Part shown: one piece after another, positions 1 to 8,466 of the stretch
Numbering within the stretch: the first letter of the stretch is position 1
Layout of the letters: every line of letters starts with the position of its first letter
DNA from: Erwinia sp. E602
GTDB taxonomy: Bacteria > Pseudomonadota > Gammaproteobacteria > Enterobacterales > Enterobacteriaceae
Direction of reading: 5' to 3'
Assembly: GCF_018141005.1 (NCBI RefSeq)
Contig: NZ_CP046582.1
Span: forward strand, 4,774,001-4,838,000
Length of the DNA: 64,000 bases
Notes under the pieces: model-generated
Told to the model about the DNA's origin: nothing
What the model saw: only the letters and a program-made list of their open reading frames with translations
The model's database searches: none
Made by a program: the position numbers and the translations under genes

Positions 1-358
1 TGACCGCCTGGCTGCTTTGAGTTTGTTGTTTGAACTGAACGTGACTGACGTAATGAAGGGTAATAAGGTTTCCCTGGTGTTGTTGCAATGTTTCAAGCAG
101 CGTGAGCAGCTGGGCGTGGAGCTGCGGATTATGCTGTTTAATCTCTTCCGCAATCGTAGCACTCTCGACCTGCATCTCATCCGTTACCGCCTGCGCCACC
201 TGTAAGAAGCTGGGAATACCGTGAGTTAAGGCCAGATCGATACGTTGCGGGCCGTGCGGCACCGGCAGGCCGGCATCGCCAATCACGATGGTGTCGGTAT
301 GGCCGAGGCGCGCGACCACGGTTGAGATATCAGAATTCAGTAAGGTGCCTTTTTTCAT
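1..358 (-). CDS. rbsD: D-ribose pyranase RbsD (3' end outside window)
   Basis: RbsD interconverts the pyranose and furanose forms of ribose so that RbsK can phosphorylate it. Reading leftward from ATG at 358, the product begins [12 protein letters not shown] and continues with [18 protein letters not shown], the conserved N-terminus including the active-site His of HTD and Asp of GDAG. About 119 codons are present; the family is usually 139 residues, so the last roughly 20 lie beyond the window edge. It is normally the first gene of rbsDACBK, which would continue leftward. Two RbsR-like operators lie just upstream. In E. coli the gene abuts kup; here ygiW-qseBC lies between them. Confidence 0.95.
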   Translation of the reverse strand, partial: MKKGTLLNSDISTVVARLGHTDTIVIGDAGLPVPHGPQRIDLALTHGIPSFLQVAQAVTDEMQVESATIAEEIKQHNPQLHAQLLTLLETLQQHQGNLITLHYVSHVQFKQQTQSSQAV

Positions 359-370
359 TTTCCACTCCAG

Positions 371-386
371 AGCGAAACGTTTCGCT
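371..386. promoter_or_regulatory. RbsR-like operator, proximal
   Basis: A perfect 16-bp palindrome, AGCGAAACGTTTCGCT, starts 13 bases upstream of the rbsD start codon. It has the central CG and GAAAC/GTTTC arms typical of LacI-family operators and resembles the E. coli RbsR site. Its position would let the repressor block rbs transcription or early elongation. Confidence 0.8.
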
Positions 387-446
387 GAACTGCAGTGTAA
401 GAAACAGGCAGGGGAAAACAATCGGGAAAATGCGAAAATGTGATCG

Positions 447-465
447 CTATCGAAACGTTTCGCTG
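447..465. promoter_or_regulatory. RbsR-like operator, distal
   Basis: A second copy of the operator core, CGAAACGTTTCG at 451-462, lies 78 bp from the first, centre to centre. Paired LacI-family sites on one promoter region suggest cooperative binding or looping. A CRP-like half site, AAATGTGAT at 436-444, overlaps its edge; its right half is poor, so CRP control is only a possibility. Confidence 0.65.
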
Positions 466-492
466 ACGCGGGCGGGCAATTTGCTTTAGGGG

Positions 493-519
493 TAAAATGG
501 CAGCGGTTCCACTGCCATT
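493..519 (-). terminator. Rho-independent terminator of ygiW
   Basis: Read leftward, AATGGCAG and CTGCCATT form an 8-bp stem with an 8-base loop (496-519) followed by TTTTA. It lies about 35 bases after the ygiW stop, separating that gene from rbsD. Confidence 0.7.
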
Positions 520-553
520 ACGGTGACATTTTTATGACGCGGAGCTATCTCCG

Positions 554-955
554 TCAGGGAATTTTACGTACCTGCTTTACGTCCAGCTCGACGGAGTTGA
601 AGTCTTTATCCAGTTTACCCTGCAGTTCAACCTTATCCTGCGGGCCGATGGTCTGCCCGTCCCAGCGTTTATGGTCGATCTCCACCTGCAGGGTGCCGGT
701 AGCATCACGGAACTGATAGTCCTCATCGCCCACCCGCTTTTCGATAGTGCCGCGCAGCGTCACCCAGGCATCATCCTTCATATCCAGCGCCTGCTTCACG
801 GTGACCAGGCTGCCATCAGGTCCGCTAAAACCGCCCTGCTGCGTATGCGGTGAGGCGGCGTTCGGGTCAACAAACCCACCCTGCTGTACGGCCAGTACCG
901 GGGTAGCCATCAGGGCGGTAATCGCCAGCAGCGCGGCTGATTTTTTCATCGTCAT
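554..955 (-). CDS. ygiW: YgiW-type periplasmic OB-fold (BOF) stress protein
   Basis: A predicted periplasmic protein of 133 residues. The N-terminus MTMKKSAALLAITALMATPV with the following LA is a signal peptide. The mature part has the BOF-family features GGFSGPDGS, DDAWVTLRGTI, DHKRWDG and ending VKQVRK, close to E. coli YgiW, which is linked to peroxide, cadmium and acid stress and to QseBC-connected gene control. The ATG at 955 is preferred over that at 949 because GGAG sits 6 bases upstream of it. It is transcribed divergently from qseB, as in the E. coli ygiW-qseBC locus, and ends at a terminator before rbsD. The biochemical role is not established. Confidence 0.9.
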   Translation of the reverse strand: MTMKKSAALLAITALMATPVLAVQQGGFVDPNAASPHTQQGGFSGPDGSLVTVKQALDMKDDAWVTLRGTIEKRVGDEDYQFRDATGTLQVEIDHKRWDGQTIGPQDKVELQGKLDKDFNSVELDVKQVRKIP

Positions 956-1034
956 TATGTGCTCCTTTCTTCCTGAACAGGGCAGCCATCGCTGCCGGAT
1001 ACGTGCTGTTGAGCGGTCATTACAGCAAAGGGTT

Positions 1035-1050
1035 CTTAACAGGATCTTAA
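1035..1050. promoter_or_regulatory. QseB/PmrA-type direct-repeat box
   Basis: The spacer between ygiW and qseB contains CTTAA, six bases, CTTAA. This is the arrangement recognised by response regulators of the QseB/PmrA group. It sits between the divergent genes and could serve autoregulation of qseBC, control of ygiW, or both. Confidence 0.65.
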
Positions 1051-1169
1051 GGCGCAGGCGGCGGTGGCGATTTTTCTTCAGGCTGCGTAAATCACGGCAA
1101 TTTCCGCCTCGCGCCCTGTACAGCACGACGGATGCTTCGTATAACTCCGTTAACTGAGAGGGAGAAACG

Positions 1170-1832
1170 ATGAGAATTTTGCTGGTGGAAGATGATCGCC
1201 TGATCGGCGACGGCCTGCAGGCCGGGCTGGGAAAACTGGGCTTCAGCGTGGACTGGTTCACCGGCGGCACGCAGGGAATGCAGGCGCTGAGCGCCGCCCC
1301 CTATGACGCGGTGGTGCTGGACCTGAGCCTGCCGGAGATCGACGGGCTGGCGATCCTGCGCCACTGGCGGCAGCAGGGCCAGGACGAGCCGGTGCTGATC
1401 CTTACCGCCCGCGACGCGCTGGAGCAGCGGGTCAGCGGCTTACAGCAGGGTGCCGACGACTACCTGTGCAAACCCTTTGCCCTGAGCGAAGTGGCGGCTC
1501 GCCTGCAGGCGCTGATCCGACGCCGCCACGGCCAGCTGCAACCCACCCTGCAGCACGGCGGGCTGGTGCTCAACCCCGCCGCGCACACCGCCACCCTGCA
1601 CGGCGAATCCTTACCGTTAAAGGCGCGCGAGCTGGCGCTGCTGGAACTGTTCCTGCTCAACGCCGGACGGATCCTGACCCGCGCGCAGCTGGAGGAGAAG
1701 CTGTACGGCTGGGAGGATGACGTCTCCAGCAACGCGGTGGAGGTGCATATTCACCACCTGCGTAAAAAGCTCGGCAGCAGCTTTATCCGCACCGTCCACG
1801 GCGTCGGCTACGCGCTGGGGGAGGCGCCGTGA
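1170..1832 (+). CDS. qseB: Response regulator QseB
   Basis: An OmpR-family transcription regulator of 220 residues. Residues 1-115 form the receiver domain with acidic pair E7-D8-D9, phospho-acceptor Asp51 in VVLDLSLPE, Thr in LILTARD and Lys in CKPF. Residues 125-220 are a winged-helix DNA-binding domain ending [12 protein letters not shown]. It matches E. coli QseB nearly end to end; the related PmrA is less similar. The upstream GAGGGAGAAACG gives a good ribosome site for the ATG. It overlaps qseC, and the pair controls motility and virulence genes in relatives. The CTTAA-N6-CTTAA box lies 120 bases upstream, consistent with autoregulation. Confidence 0.94.
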   Translation: MRILLVEDDRLIGDGLQAGLGKLGFSVDWFTGGTQGMQALSAAPYDAVVLDLSLPEIDGLAILRHWRQQGQDEPVLILTARDALEQRVSGLQQGADDYLCKPFALSEVAARLQALIRRRHGQLQPTLQHGGLVLNPAAHTATLHGESLPLKARELALLELFLLNAGRILTRAQLEEKLYGWEDDVSSNAVEVHIHHLRKKLGSSFIRTVHGVGYALGEAP

Positions 1833-3169
1833 TGCCGCACAGCTTACGCCTGCGTCTGATGCTGGGCTTTCTGCTGCTGAGCCTGCTGTGCTGGGGCGCG
1901 GCGGCGGTCGGCACCTGGTGGCAGACGCGGCACAATATCAATCAGCTGTTCGACACCCAGCAGATGCTGTTTGCCAAGCGGCTGACCACCCTGCAGCAGC
2001 AGCCGGTAGCGGATGCCGGGCCGCTGCCGAAAAGCAAAAAAATGCTGCGCCACCACCGCGGCGAGCAGGATGACGACGCGCTGGCGTTTGCGGTGTTCAG
2101 CCGCGACGGCCGCATGCTGCTTAACGACGGCGATAACGGTCGCAATTTTCTCTGGCACCCGGGTCAGGACGGCTTCAGTGACGGCCAGCTGCGCGGCGAT
2201 GACGACCGCTGGCGGCTGCTGTGGCTAACCAGCGCAGACGGGCAGTCACGGGTGGTGGTCGGCCAGGAGTGGGAGTATCGCGAGGATATGACCCGCGATC
2301 TGGTGCAGGCCAGCCTGCTGCCCTGGCTGCTGGCGCTGCCGGTGATGCTGCTGCTGATGCTGTGGCTGGTCAGCCACCAGCTGTCGCCGCTTAAGCGTCT
2401 GACCCATCAGCTGCGGCAGCGGGCGGCGGACGATGCCGCACCGCTGGCGGATAACGGCGTACCGGCCGAGGTGCGTCCGCTGCTGCAGGCGCTTAATCAG
2501 CTGTTTGCCCGCATCAGCCAGACGCTGCTGCGCGAAAGGCGCTTTACCTCCGATGCCGCCCACGAGCTGCGCAGCCCGCTGGCGGCGCTGAAGGTACAGA
2601 CCGAAGTCGCGCAGCTGGCCCACGACGATACGGCCATGCGCCAGCACGCGCTGGTGAACCTCGACCACGGCATCGATCGCGCCACCCGACTGGTGGATCA
2701 GCTGCTGGTGCTGTCACGGCTGGACGACGGCCAGCCGCCGGAGGTCGCCATGCTGGACCTCACCGACCTGCTGCGCCAGGCGATCGTTGAGCAGGATGCG
2801 CTGGCCCAGGCGGGCAAGGTGGAGCTGCGGCTGGAGGCGCCCGACACGCTGCACTTCCGCGGCAACCCGCTGCTGCTGGCGTTGCTGCTGCGCAACCTGC
2901 TGCATAACGCCATTCGCTACACACCACCGGGGGGAGAGGTCGTGCTGCGGCTGCAGCCGGGCCGGCTAGTGGTGGCCGACAACGGGCCAGGGGTGGATCC
3001 GGCGCTGCTGCCCCGGCTGGGGGAACGCTTTTACCGGCCTCCTGGCCAGGCGCTGTCGGGCAGCGGGCTGGGGCTGTCGATCGTGCAGCGGATTGCCCGG
3101 CTGCACGGCATACGGGTGCAGCTTAGCAATGGTGATGAGGGCGGGTTAAGGGTGACGCTGGCGTGGTAA
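1832..3169 (+). CDS. qseC: Sensor histidine kinase QseC
   Basis: An inner-membrane histidine kinase of 445 residues that phosphorylates QseB. A first membrane helix spans about residues 11-28 and a second about 161-180, flanking a periplasmic sensor region of some 130 residues. The dimerisation domain carries the H-box DAAHELRSPL with phospho-accepting His244. The ATPase domain has the N box LLHNAIRY, G1 DNGPGVD and G2 GSGLGLSIV. ATG at 1832 overlaps the qseB TGA by one base; a GTG at 1829 would add one residue. In E. coli QseC responds to autoinducer-3 and catecholamines; whether it does so here is inference. Confidence 0.93.
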   Translation: MPHSLRLRLMLGFLLLSLLCWGAAAVGTWWQTRHNINQLFDTQQMLFAKRLTTLQQQPVADAGPLPKSKKMLRHHRGEQDDDALAFAVFSRDGRMLLNDGDNGRNFLWHPGQDGFSDGQLRGDDDRWRLLWLTSADGQSRVVVGQEWEYREDMTRDLVQASLLPWLLALPVMLLLMLWLVSHQLSPLKRLTHQLRQRAADDAAPLADNGVPAEVRPLLQALNQLFARISQTLLRERRFTSDAAHELRSPLAALKVQTEVAQLAHDDTAMRQHALVNLDHGIDRATRLVDQLLVLSRLDDGQPPEVAMLDLTDLLRQAIVEQDALAQAGKVELRLEAPDTLHFRGNPLLLALLLRNLLHNAIRYTPPGGEVVLRLQPGRLVVADNGPGVDPALLPRLGERFYRPPGQALSGSGLGLSIVQRIARLHGIRVQLSNGDEGGLRVTLAW

Positions 3170-3256
3170 CGAACAACATCGCCGCGGCGGCTCTGATGAG
3201 TCAGCGCGACGATGTTATCCTGGCTTCCGGCTTTACGAGCGGTACTGGTTTAGCCC

Positions 3257-3286
3257 CTGTTCTGCCAGGCGCACCTGGCAGAACAG
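3257..3286 (-). terminator. Strong hairpin after kup
   Basis: A perfect 13-bp inverted repeat, CTGTTCTGCCAGG and CCTGGCAGAACAG with a 4-base loop, starts 5 bases past the kup stop. There is no T-run on the kup strand, so it may act as an mRNA 3'-end stabiliser or as a boundary between the convergent qseC and kup transcripts. Confidence 0.6.
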
Positions 3287-3291
3287 CAGCG

Positions 3292-5160
3292 TCAGATTTC
3301 CACCTGCGTCCCCAGCTCAATCACCCGGTTAGGCGGGATCTCAAACTGATCCGGCGCGCGCAGGGCGTTACGCTGCAGCGCCATAAACAGTTTGCCGCGC
3401 AGGCGCAGGTACCACGGGCGTTTGCCGATAATCAGCGATTCGTGGGACATAAAGAACGAGGTCTCCATCATCCGGCAGTTCAGCCCTTCCAGCCCGCAGC
3501 GGTGGAAAATTTCCTCGACGTTAGGCGTTTCACGCCAGCCGTAGCTGGCCACCACCCGCCAGAAGGTCGGTGACAGCTGCTCGATGGTCACCCGCCTGAC
3601 GTTATGCACGTAGGGCACGTCCTCGGTGCGCAGGGTCAGCAGCACCACCCGTTCGTGCAGCACCTTGTTGTGCTTGAGGTTATGCAGCATGGCAAACGGG
3701 ATGATGTTAATCGCCCGCGACATATAGACCGCGGTACCCGGCACGCGCACCGGCGGGGATTTTTCCAGCGAGGCGATCATCGCCTCCAGCGAATTGCCGT
3801 GCTCGTGCATCCGGCGCAGCAGGCGGAAACGCTCGCTCTTCCAGGTGGTCATCACCACAAACATCATCAGCGCCAGCGTCAGCGGCAGCCAGCCGCCGGA
3901 GAGCAGTTTCACCAGGTTGGCCGAGAACAGCGACACGTCGATGCACAGCATCCCCACCAGCAGCATCACCACCAGCCAGCGGTTCCAGTGCCAGTTTTTA
4001 ATCGCCACCGTGCTGGCCAGAATCGCCGTCAGCACCATGGTGCCGGTTACCGCGATACCGTAGGCCGCCGCCAGGTTACTGGAGTGTTTGAAGCCGACAA
4101 TCACAATCACCACCGAGACGAACAGCAGCCAGTTGATCACCGGAATATAGATCTGCCCGGACTCCTGTTCGGAGGTGTAGATGATGCGCATCGGCGGCAG
4201 ATAGCCCAGCCGCACCGCCTGGCGGGTCAGCGAGAACACGCCGGAAATCACCGCCTGCGAGGCGATCACCGTGGCCAGCGTGGCGAGGATCAGCATCGGT
4301 ATCAGCGCCCAGTCCGGGGCCAGCAGGAAGAACGGGTTTTTAATCGCCTCCGGGTGTTTCAGCAGCAGCGCCCCCTGGCCAAAATAGTTGAGCACCAGCG
4401 ACGGCAGCACGACAATAAACCACGCCAGGCGGATCGGGAATTTACCGAAGTGACCCATATCGGCATACAGCGCCTCCACCCCGGTGATTGCCAGCACCAC
4501 CGCGCCCAGCGCAAAGAAGGAGACCGATTTGTACTCAAAGAAGAAGTGCAGCGCCCAGTAAGGATTCATCGCCTGCAGCACTTCCGGGTTGTTTATAATG
4601 CTACGTGCGCCAAGCAGCGCCAGCACGATAAACCACAGCAGCATCACCGGCGCGAACAGTTTGCCGACCAGGCCGGTGCCGTGTTTCTGAATAACAAACA
4701 GCAGGGTCAGCACGGCGATCGCCAGCGGCACAATATAGCTGTCCAGCGACGGGGCGGCGATCTCCAGCCCCTCTATCGCCGACAGCACCGACACCGCCGG
4801 GGTAATCACCACTTCGCCATAGAAGAAGCTGCCGCCGATCAGCCCCATAATCACCAGAATGGCGGTGGCCCGCCCGCCGGTGTTGCGGCCGGCCAGCGAC
4901 ATCAGCGTCAGAATCCCCCCCTCACCGGCGTTATCGGCGCGCATTACATAGCTGATATATTTCAGTGATACCGTCAGCACCAGCAGCCAGAAAATCAGCG
5001 ACAGAAAGCCAAACACCGCGTCGCGCTCAACGCCAAAACCGAACTGCCCGGAGAGGCACTCGCGCAGGGTATACAACGGGCTGGTGCCAATATCACCGTA
5101 CACCACGCCGATGGCGGCCAGCGTCACGGCGCCAAGGGACTGCTTCTTGTCAGAGCTCAT
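3292..5160 (-). CDS. kup: Low-affinity potassium transporter Kup
   Basis: A proton-coupled K+ importer of the inner membrane, 622 residues, the normal length for the KUP/HAK/KT family. The N-terminal signature [17 protein letters not shown] is present near residue 18. About twelve hydrophobic helices fill residues 15-450, and the cytoplasmic C-terminal domain follows, ending with [10 protein letters not shown]. It matches E. coli Kup (TrkD) throughout. It diverges from ravA across a 265-base spacer, as in E. coli. A clear Shine-Dalgarno is hard to see; AAAAAGACAAAACT precedes the ATG. Confidence 0.97.
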   Translation of the reverse strand: MSSDKKQSLGAVTLAAIGVVYGDIGTSPLYTLRECLSGQFGFGVERDAVFGFLSLIFWLLVLTVSLKYISYVMRADNAGEGGILTLMSLAGRNTGGRATAILVIMGLIGGSFFYGEVVITPAVSVLSAIEGLEIAAPSLDSYIVPLAIAVLTLLFVIQKHGTGLVGKLFAPVMLLWFIVLALLGARSIINNPEVLQAMNPYWALHFFFEYKSVSFFALGAVVLAITGVEALYADMGHFGKFPIRLAWFIVVLPSLVLNYFGQGALLLKHPEAIKNPFFLLAPDWALIPMLILATLATVIASQAVISGVFSLTRQAVRLGYLPPMRIIYTSEQESGQIYIPVINWLLFVSVVIVIVGFKHSSNLAAAYGIAVTGTMVLTAILASTVAIKNWHWNRWLVVMLLVGMLCIDVSLFSANLVKLLSGGWLPLTLALMMFVVMTTWKSERFRLLRRMHEHGNSLEAMIASLEKSPPVRVPGTAVYMSRAINIIPFAMLHNLKHNKVLHERVVLLTLRTEDVPYVHNVRRVTIEQLSPTFWRVVASYGWRETPNVEEIFHRCGLEGLNCRMMETSFFMSHESLIIGKRPWYLRLRGKLFMALQRNALRAPDQFEIPPNRVIELGTQVEI

Positions 5161-5425
5161 AGTTTTGTCTTTTTTTTGCTGAGTTACGCGGGATTGCGTA
5201 CAGCGTCAGATCCTCAAACGGCGCACAGTATGCACGATTGAGAAAAAAAGCCGATCCTGAATTGCACGGTCGCCGCGTAAAATCGCACGCTTAGCTGGCT
5301 CGTGTCACCCTTTGATAATAAAAGAGCTGACTGCAATCCGCACTTTCAAGCATCATAGCCAGTAGTGTTTGCGCTCGCCAGCCACCGGGCTGGCCAGACC
5401 GTACAAAAAGGATGAATGTTTTATT

Positions 5426-6919
5426 ATGGCTCAGCCTCATTTACTGGCGGAACGTATTGCCCGCCTCAGCAATGCGCTGGAGAAAGGTCTCTACGAACGC
5501 CATCACGCCATTCGCCTGTGCCTGCTGGCGGCGCTGTGCGGGGAAAGCGTCTTTTTGCTTGGGCCACCGGGCATCGCCAAAAGCCTGATCGCCCGCCGCC
5601 TGAAGTATGCGTTCCGCAACGCCCGCGCCTTTGAATACCTGATGACCCGCTTCTCCACCCCGGAAGAGGTGTTTGGCCCGCTGTCGATTCAGGCGCTGAA
5701 GGATGAAGGCCGCTATCAACGCCTGACTAAGGGCTACCTGCCCGACGCGGAAATTGTGTTCCTTGATGAGATCTGGAAAGCCGGCCCGGCGATTCTGAAT
5801 ACCCTGCTCACCGCCATCAACGAACGCCGCTTCCGCAACGGCGACAGCGAAGAAAAAATCCCCATGCGCCTGCTGGTCACCGCCTCTAACGAACTGCCGG
5901 AAGCCGACAGCGGTCTGGAAGCGCTGTATGACCGCATGCTGATCCGCCTGTGGCTGGATAACGTGCATGAAAAACAGAACTTCCGCAGCCTGCTTACCCA
6001 CCAGCAGGATGAAAACCAGAATCCGGTTACCGATTCGCTGTGCATCAGCGATGAAGAGTATCTGGCGTGGCAGCAGGGTATCACTAAGGTCAGCCTGCCG
6101 GATGATGTCTTTGAGCTGATTTTTCAGCTGCGCCAGCTGCTGGAAAACCAGCCGGAAGCGCCCTATATCTCCGACCGCCGCTGGAAAAAAGCCATCCATC
6201 TGCTGCAGGCCAGCGCCTTCTACAGCGGGCGCAGTACCATTGCGCCGATTGACCTGATCCTGCTGAAGGACTGCCTGTGGCACGACGTAGCCTCAATGAA
6301 GCTGCTCGACCGGGAGATCGACAACCTGCTGACCCAGCAGGCCTGGCAGCAGCAGCCGCTGCTGATTAAACTGCAGCAGGTCAACGCCCGCCGCCTGGCG
6401 CTGCAACAGCAGCAGAGCGTGGAGCAGGCGATCCGGCTGGAGAAACACGGCGGCATGTTCAGCCGCAAGCCGCACTATGAACTGCCGGCAACGCTGGCCG
6501 CAGAGTCGCTGACGCTGATGCTGCAAAAACCGCTGGTGCTGCACGATATGCAGGTCAGCCATCTCACCCTGACCCGCGAAGCGCTGCAGCACTGGCTGCA
6601 GAAGGGCGGCGAGGTGCGCGGCAAACTCAACGGTATCGGCTTTGCCCAGCCGCTCGACCTGCACGTGGACGGCAACGACTGCCTGACCCTGCGCGACGTC
6701 AGCCTGCAGTCCACCCGCCTGATGCTGCCCGGTAAGCCGCAGCAGGGGCTGCCGGAAGAGATCGTGCAGGCGCTGGACGCGCTGGATACGCAGCTGCACG
6801 CCCAGCGCACGCTGTTCAGCCAGCACCACCGCTGCCTGTTTATCAGCGACGACTGGCTGGCACGTATCGAAGAGAGCCTGCAGCAGGTGGCTGAACAACT
6901 GAAGCAGGCACGCCAGTGA
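5426..6919 (+). CDS. ravA: MoxR-family AAA+ ATPase RavA
   Basis: A hexameric cytoplasmic ATPase of 497 residues acting with ViaA. In E. coli it binds lysine decarboxylase LdcI and is linked to respiratory-complex maturation and aminoglycoside sensitivity. Walker A is GPPGIAKS (46-53) and Walker B is [10 protein letters not shown] (109-118); the sensor region SNELPEADS follows. The all-alpha and LARA discs occupy roughly residues 300-497. The start [14 protein letters not shown] aligns with E. coli [11 protein letters not shown]; upstream in-frame codons do not align. AAAAAGGATG precedes it. Its stop overlaps the viaA start, indicating translational coupling. Confidence 0.96.
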   Translation: MAQPHLLAERIARLSNALEKGLYERHHAIRLCLLAALCGESVFLLGPPGIAKSLIARRLKYAFRNARAFEYLMTRFSTPEEVFGPLSIQALKDEGRYQRLTKGYLPDAEIVFLDEIWKAGPAILNTLLTAINERRFRNGDSEEKIPMRLLVTASNELPEADSGLEALYDRMLIRLWLDNVHEKQNFRSLLTHQQDENQNPVTDSLCISDEEYLAWQQGITKVSLPDDVFELIFQLRQLLENQPEAPYISDRRWKKAIHLLQASAFYSGRSTIAPIDLILLKDCLWHDVASMKLLDREIDNLLTQQAWQQQPLLIKLQQVNARRLALQQQQSVEQAIRLEKHGGMFSRKPHYELPATLAAESLTLMLQKPLVLHDMQVSHLTLTREALQHWLQKGGEVRGKLNGIGFAQPLDLHVDGNDCLTLRDVSLQSTRLMLPGKPQQGLPEEIVQALDALDTQLHAQRTLFSQHHRCLFISDDWLARIEESLQQVAEQLKQARQ

Positions 6920-8373
6920 TTTCGCTGGACACGCTGAGCATGTTCCTCGCGGTCAGCGAGACCGAGCTGATTGAGGAGCTGGCGATCTCGCTGCTGGCCT
7001 CCCCGCAGCTGTCCAGCTTCTTTAAAAAATTCCCCAAACTGAAATCGGCCCTCACCCGCGACCTGCCGCAGTGGAAGGCCGAAGTGCTGCAGCAGATGAA
7101 AAGCACCGCGGTGCCGGACGATCTGGAAATCGAATTTACCCGCTTTCGCGACTGCCAGACCCTGAGTCAGGCCTCCTTCAGCGCGCAGCTGCCCGCGCTG
7201 CTCGACTGGCTGACCCAGCAGCACTCACCCTTCGCCGAACAGGCCCGCCAGCTGACCGAACACAGCGATATCCAGCAGGTCAGCGTTGCCCAGCAGACGC
7301 TGTTTCTGCAGCGCTGGCGGCTGAGCCTGACGCTGCAGACCCTGACGCTGAACCAGCAGCTGCTGGAGCAGGAGCGGGAAAAACTGCTGGCCGAGCTGCA
7401 GCAGCGGCTGGCGATGAGCGGCCAGCTGGCCCCGGTGCTGGGCGATGATGACGCCGCCGCCGGGCGACTGTGGGATATGACCCGCGGCACGCTGCAGCGC
7501 GGTGATTATCAGCTGATCGTCCAGTACGGTGATTTCCTTGCCGGGCAGCCGGAGCTGCTGAAGCTGGCCGAACAGCTGGGCCGCAGCCGCGAGGCGAAAG
7601 CGGTACTGGCGGAAGAGGCCCCGCCGGAGCCGTTCCACCAGCTGGTGCGCGAGCCGGAAAGCGTGCCGGAAGAGGTGAACGGACTGCATCAGAGCGACGA
7701 TATTCTGCGCCTGCTGCCGCCGGAGCTGGCCACCCTCGGCATCAGCGAGCTGGAGATGGAGTTCTACCGCCGGCTGGTAGAGAAAAGGCTGCTGACCTAT
7801 CGCCTGCAGGGGGAGAGCTGGCATGACAAAGTAACCCTGCGCCCGGTGACCCATCAGCACCACGATCAACAGCCGCGCGGCCCGTTCATCGTCTGCGTGG
7901 ATACCTCCGGCTCAATGGGTGGCTTTAACGAACGCTGCGCCAAAGCCTTCTGCCTCGCGCTGCTGAAAGTGGCGCTGGCCGACAACCGCCGCTGCCATAT
8001 CATGCTGTTCGCCGATCAGGTAATCAGCTATGAGCTGACCGCCGGCGACGGCATCAGCCAGGCAATCCGTTTTCTCAGCCAGCGCTTTCGCGGCGGCACC
8101 GATCTCGCCGCCTGCCTGGATGCGGTGCTGCAAAAGCTGGCCAGCACCGCCTGGAAGGATGCCGACGCGGTGATCCTCTCCGACTTTATCGCCCAGCGCC
8201 TGCCGGAGGCGCTGGTGAAACGCACCCGCGACCACCAGCAGCAGCAGCATCAGCGTTTCCATGCGGTTGCCATGTCCGATCATGGAAAACCCGGCATTAT
8301 GCGCATCTTCGACCATATCTGGCGCTTCGACACCGGGCTGAAAAGCCGCCTGCTGCGCCGCTGGCAGCGCTAA
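6916..8373 (+). CDS. viaA: VWA-domain protein ViaA
   Basis: The partner of RavA, which stimulates its ATPase, 485 residues. The N-terminal two thirds are helical. The C-terminal von Willebrand A domain has the MIDAS motif DTSGSMGG at 329-336, a conserved Thr in FRGGTDL and Asp in VILSDFIAQ. The C-terminus DHIWRFDTG and RLLRRW matches E. coli ViaA. The GTG start at 6916 overlaps the ravA TGA by four bases. E. coli ViaA is followed by asnA; here the next gene is ovoA. Confidence 0.95.
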   Translation: MISLDTLSMFLAVSETELIEELAISLLASPQLSSFFKKFPKLKSALTRDLPQWKAEVLQQMKSTAVPDDLEIEFTRFRDCQTLSQASFSAQLPALLDWLTQQHSPFAEQARQLTEHSDIQQVSVAQQTLFLQRWRLSLTLQTLTLNQQLLEQEREKLLAELQQRLAMSGQLAPVLGDDDAAAGRLWDMTRGTLQRGDYQLIVQYGDFLAGQPELLKLAEQLGRSREAKAVLAEEAPPEPFHQLVREPESVPEEVNGLHQSDDILRLLPPELATLGISELEMEFYRRLVEKRLLTYRLQGESWHDKVTLRPVTHQHHDQQPRGPFIVCVDTSGSMGGFNERCAKAFCLALLKVALADNRRCHIMLFADQVISYELTAGDGISQAIRFLSQRFRGGTDLAACLDAVLQKLASTAWKDADAVILSDFIAQRLPEALVKRTRDHQQQQHQRFHAVAMSDHGKPGIMRIFDHIWRFDTGLKSRLLRRWQR

Positions 8374-8466
8374 ACCCCGCCCGTTGTCCATTGCATAAAA
8401 ACGGCAAAAGCCATCTGCTATAGTCATAAGATTGTTTTTTTCCATCAGGCCCGACTGGAGCACCTT

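Noticed and set aside
3604..4968. A 454-codon plus-strand frame opposite kup
   Set aside because: The product is extremely rich in His, Gln and Arg, the signature of reading a membrane protein gene backwards.
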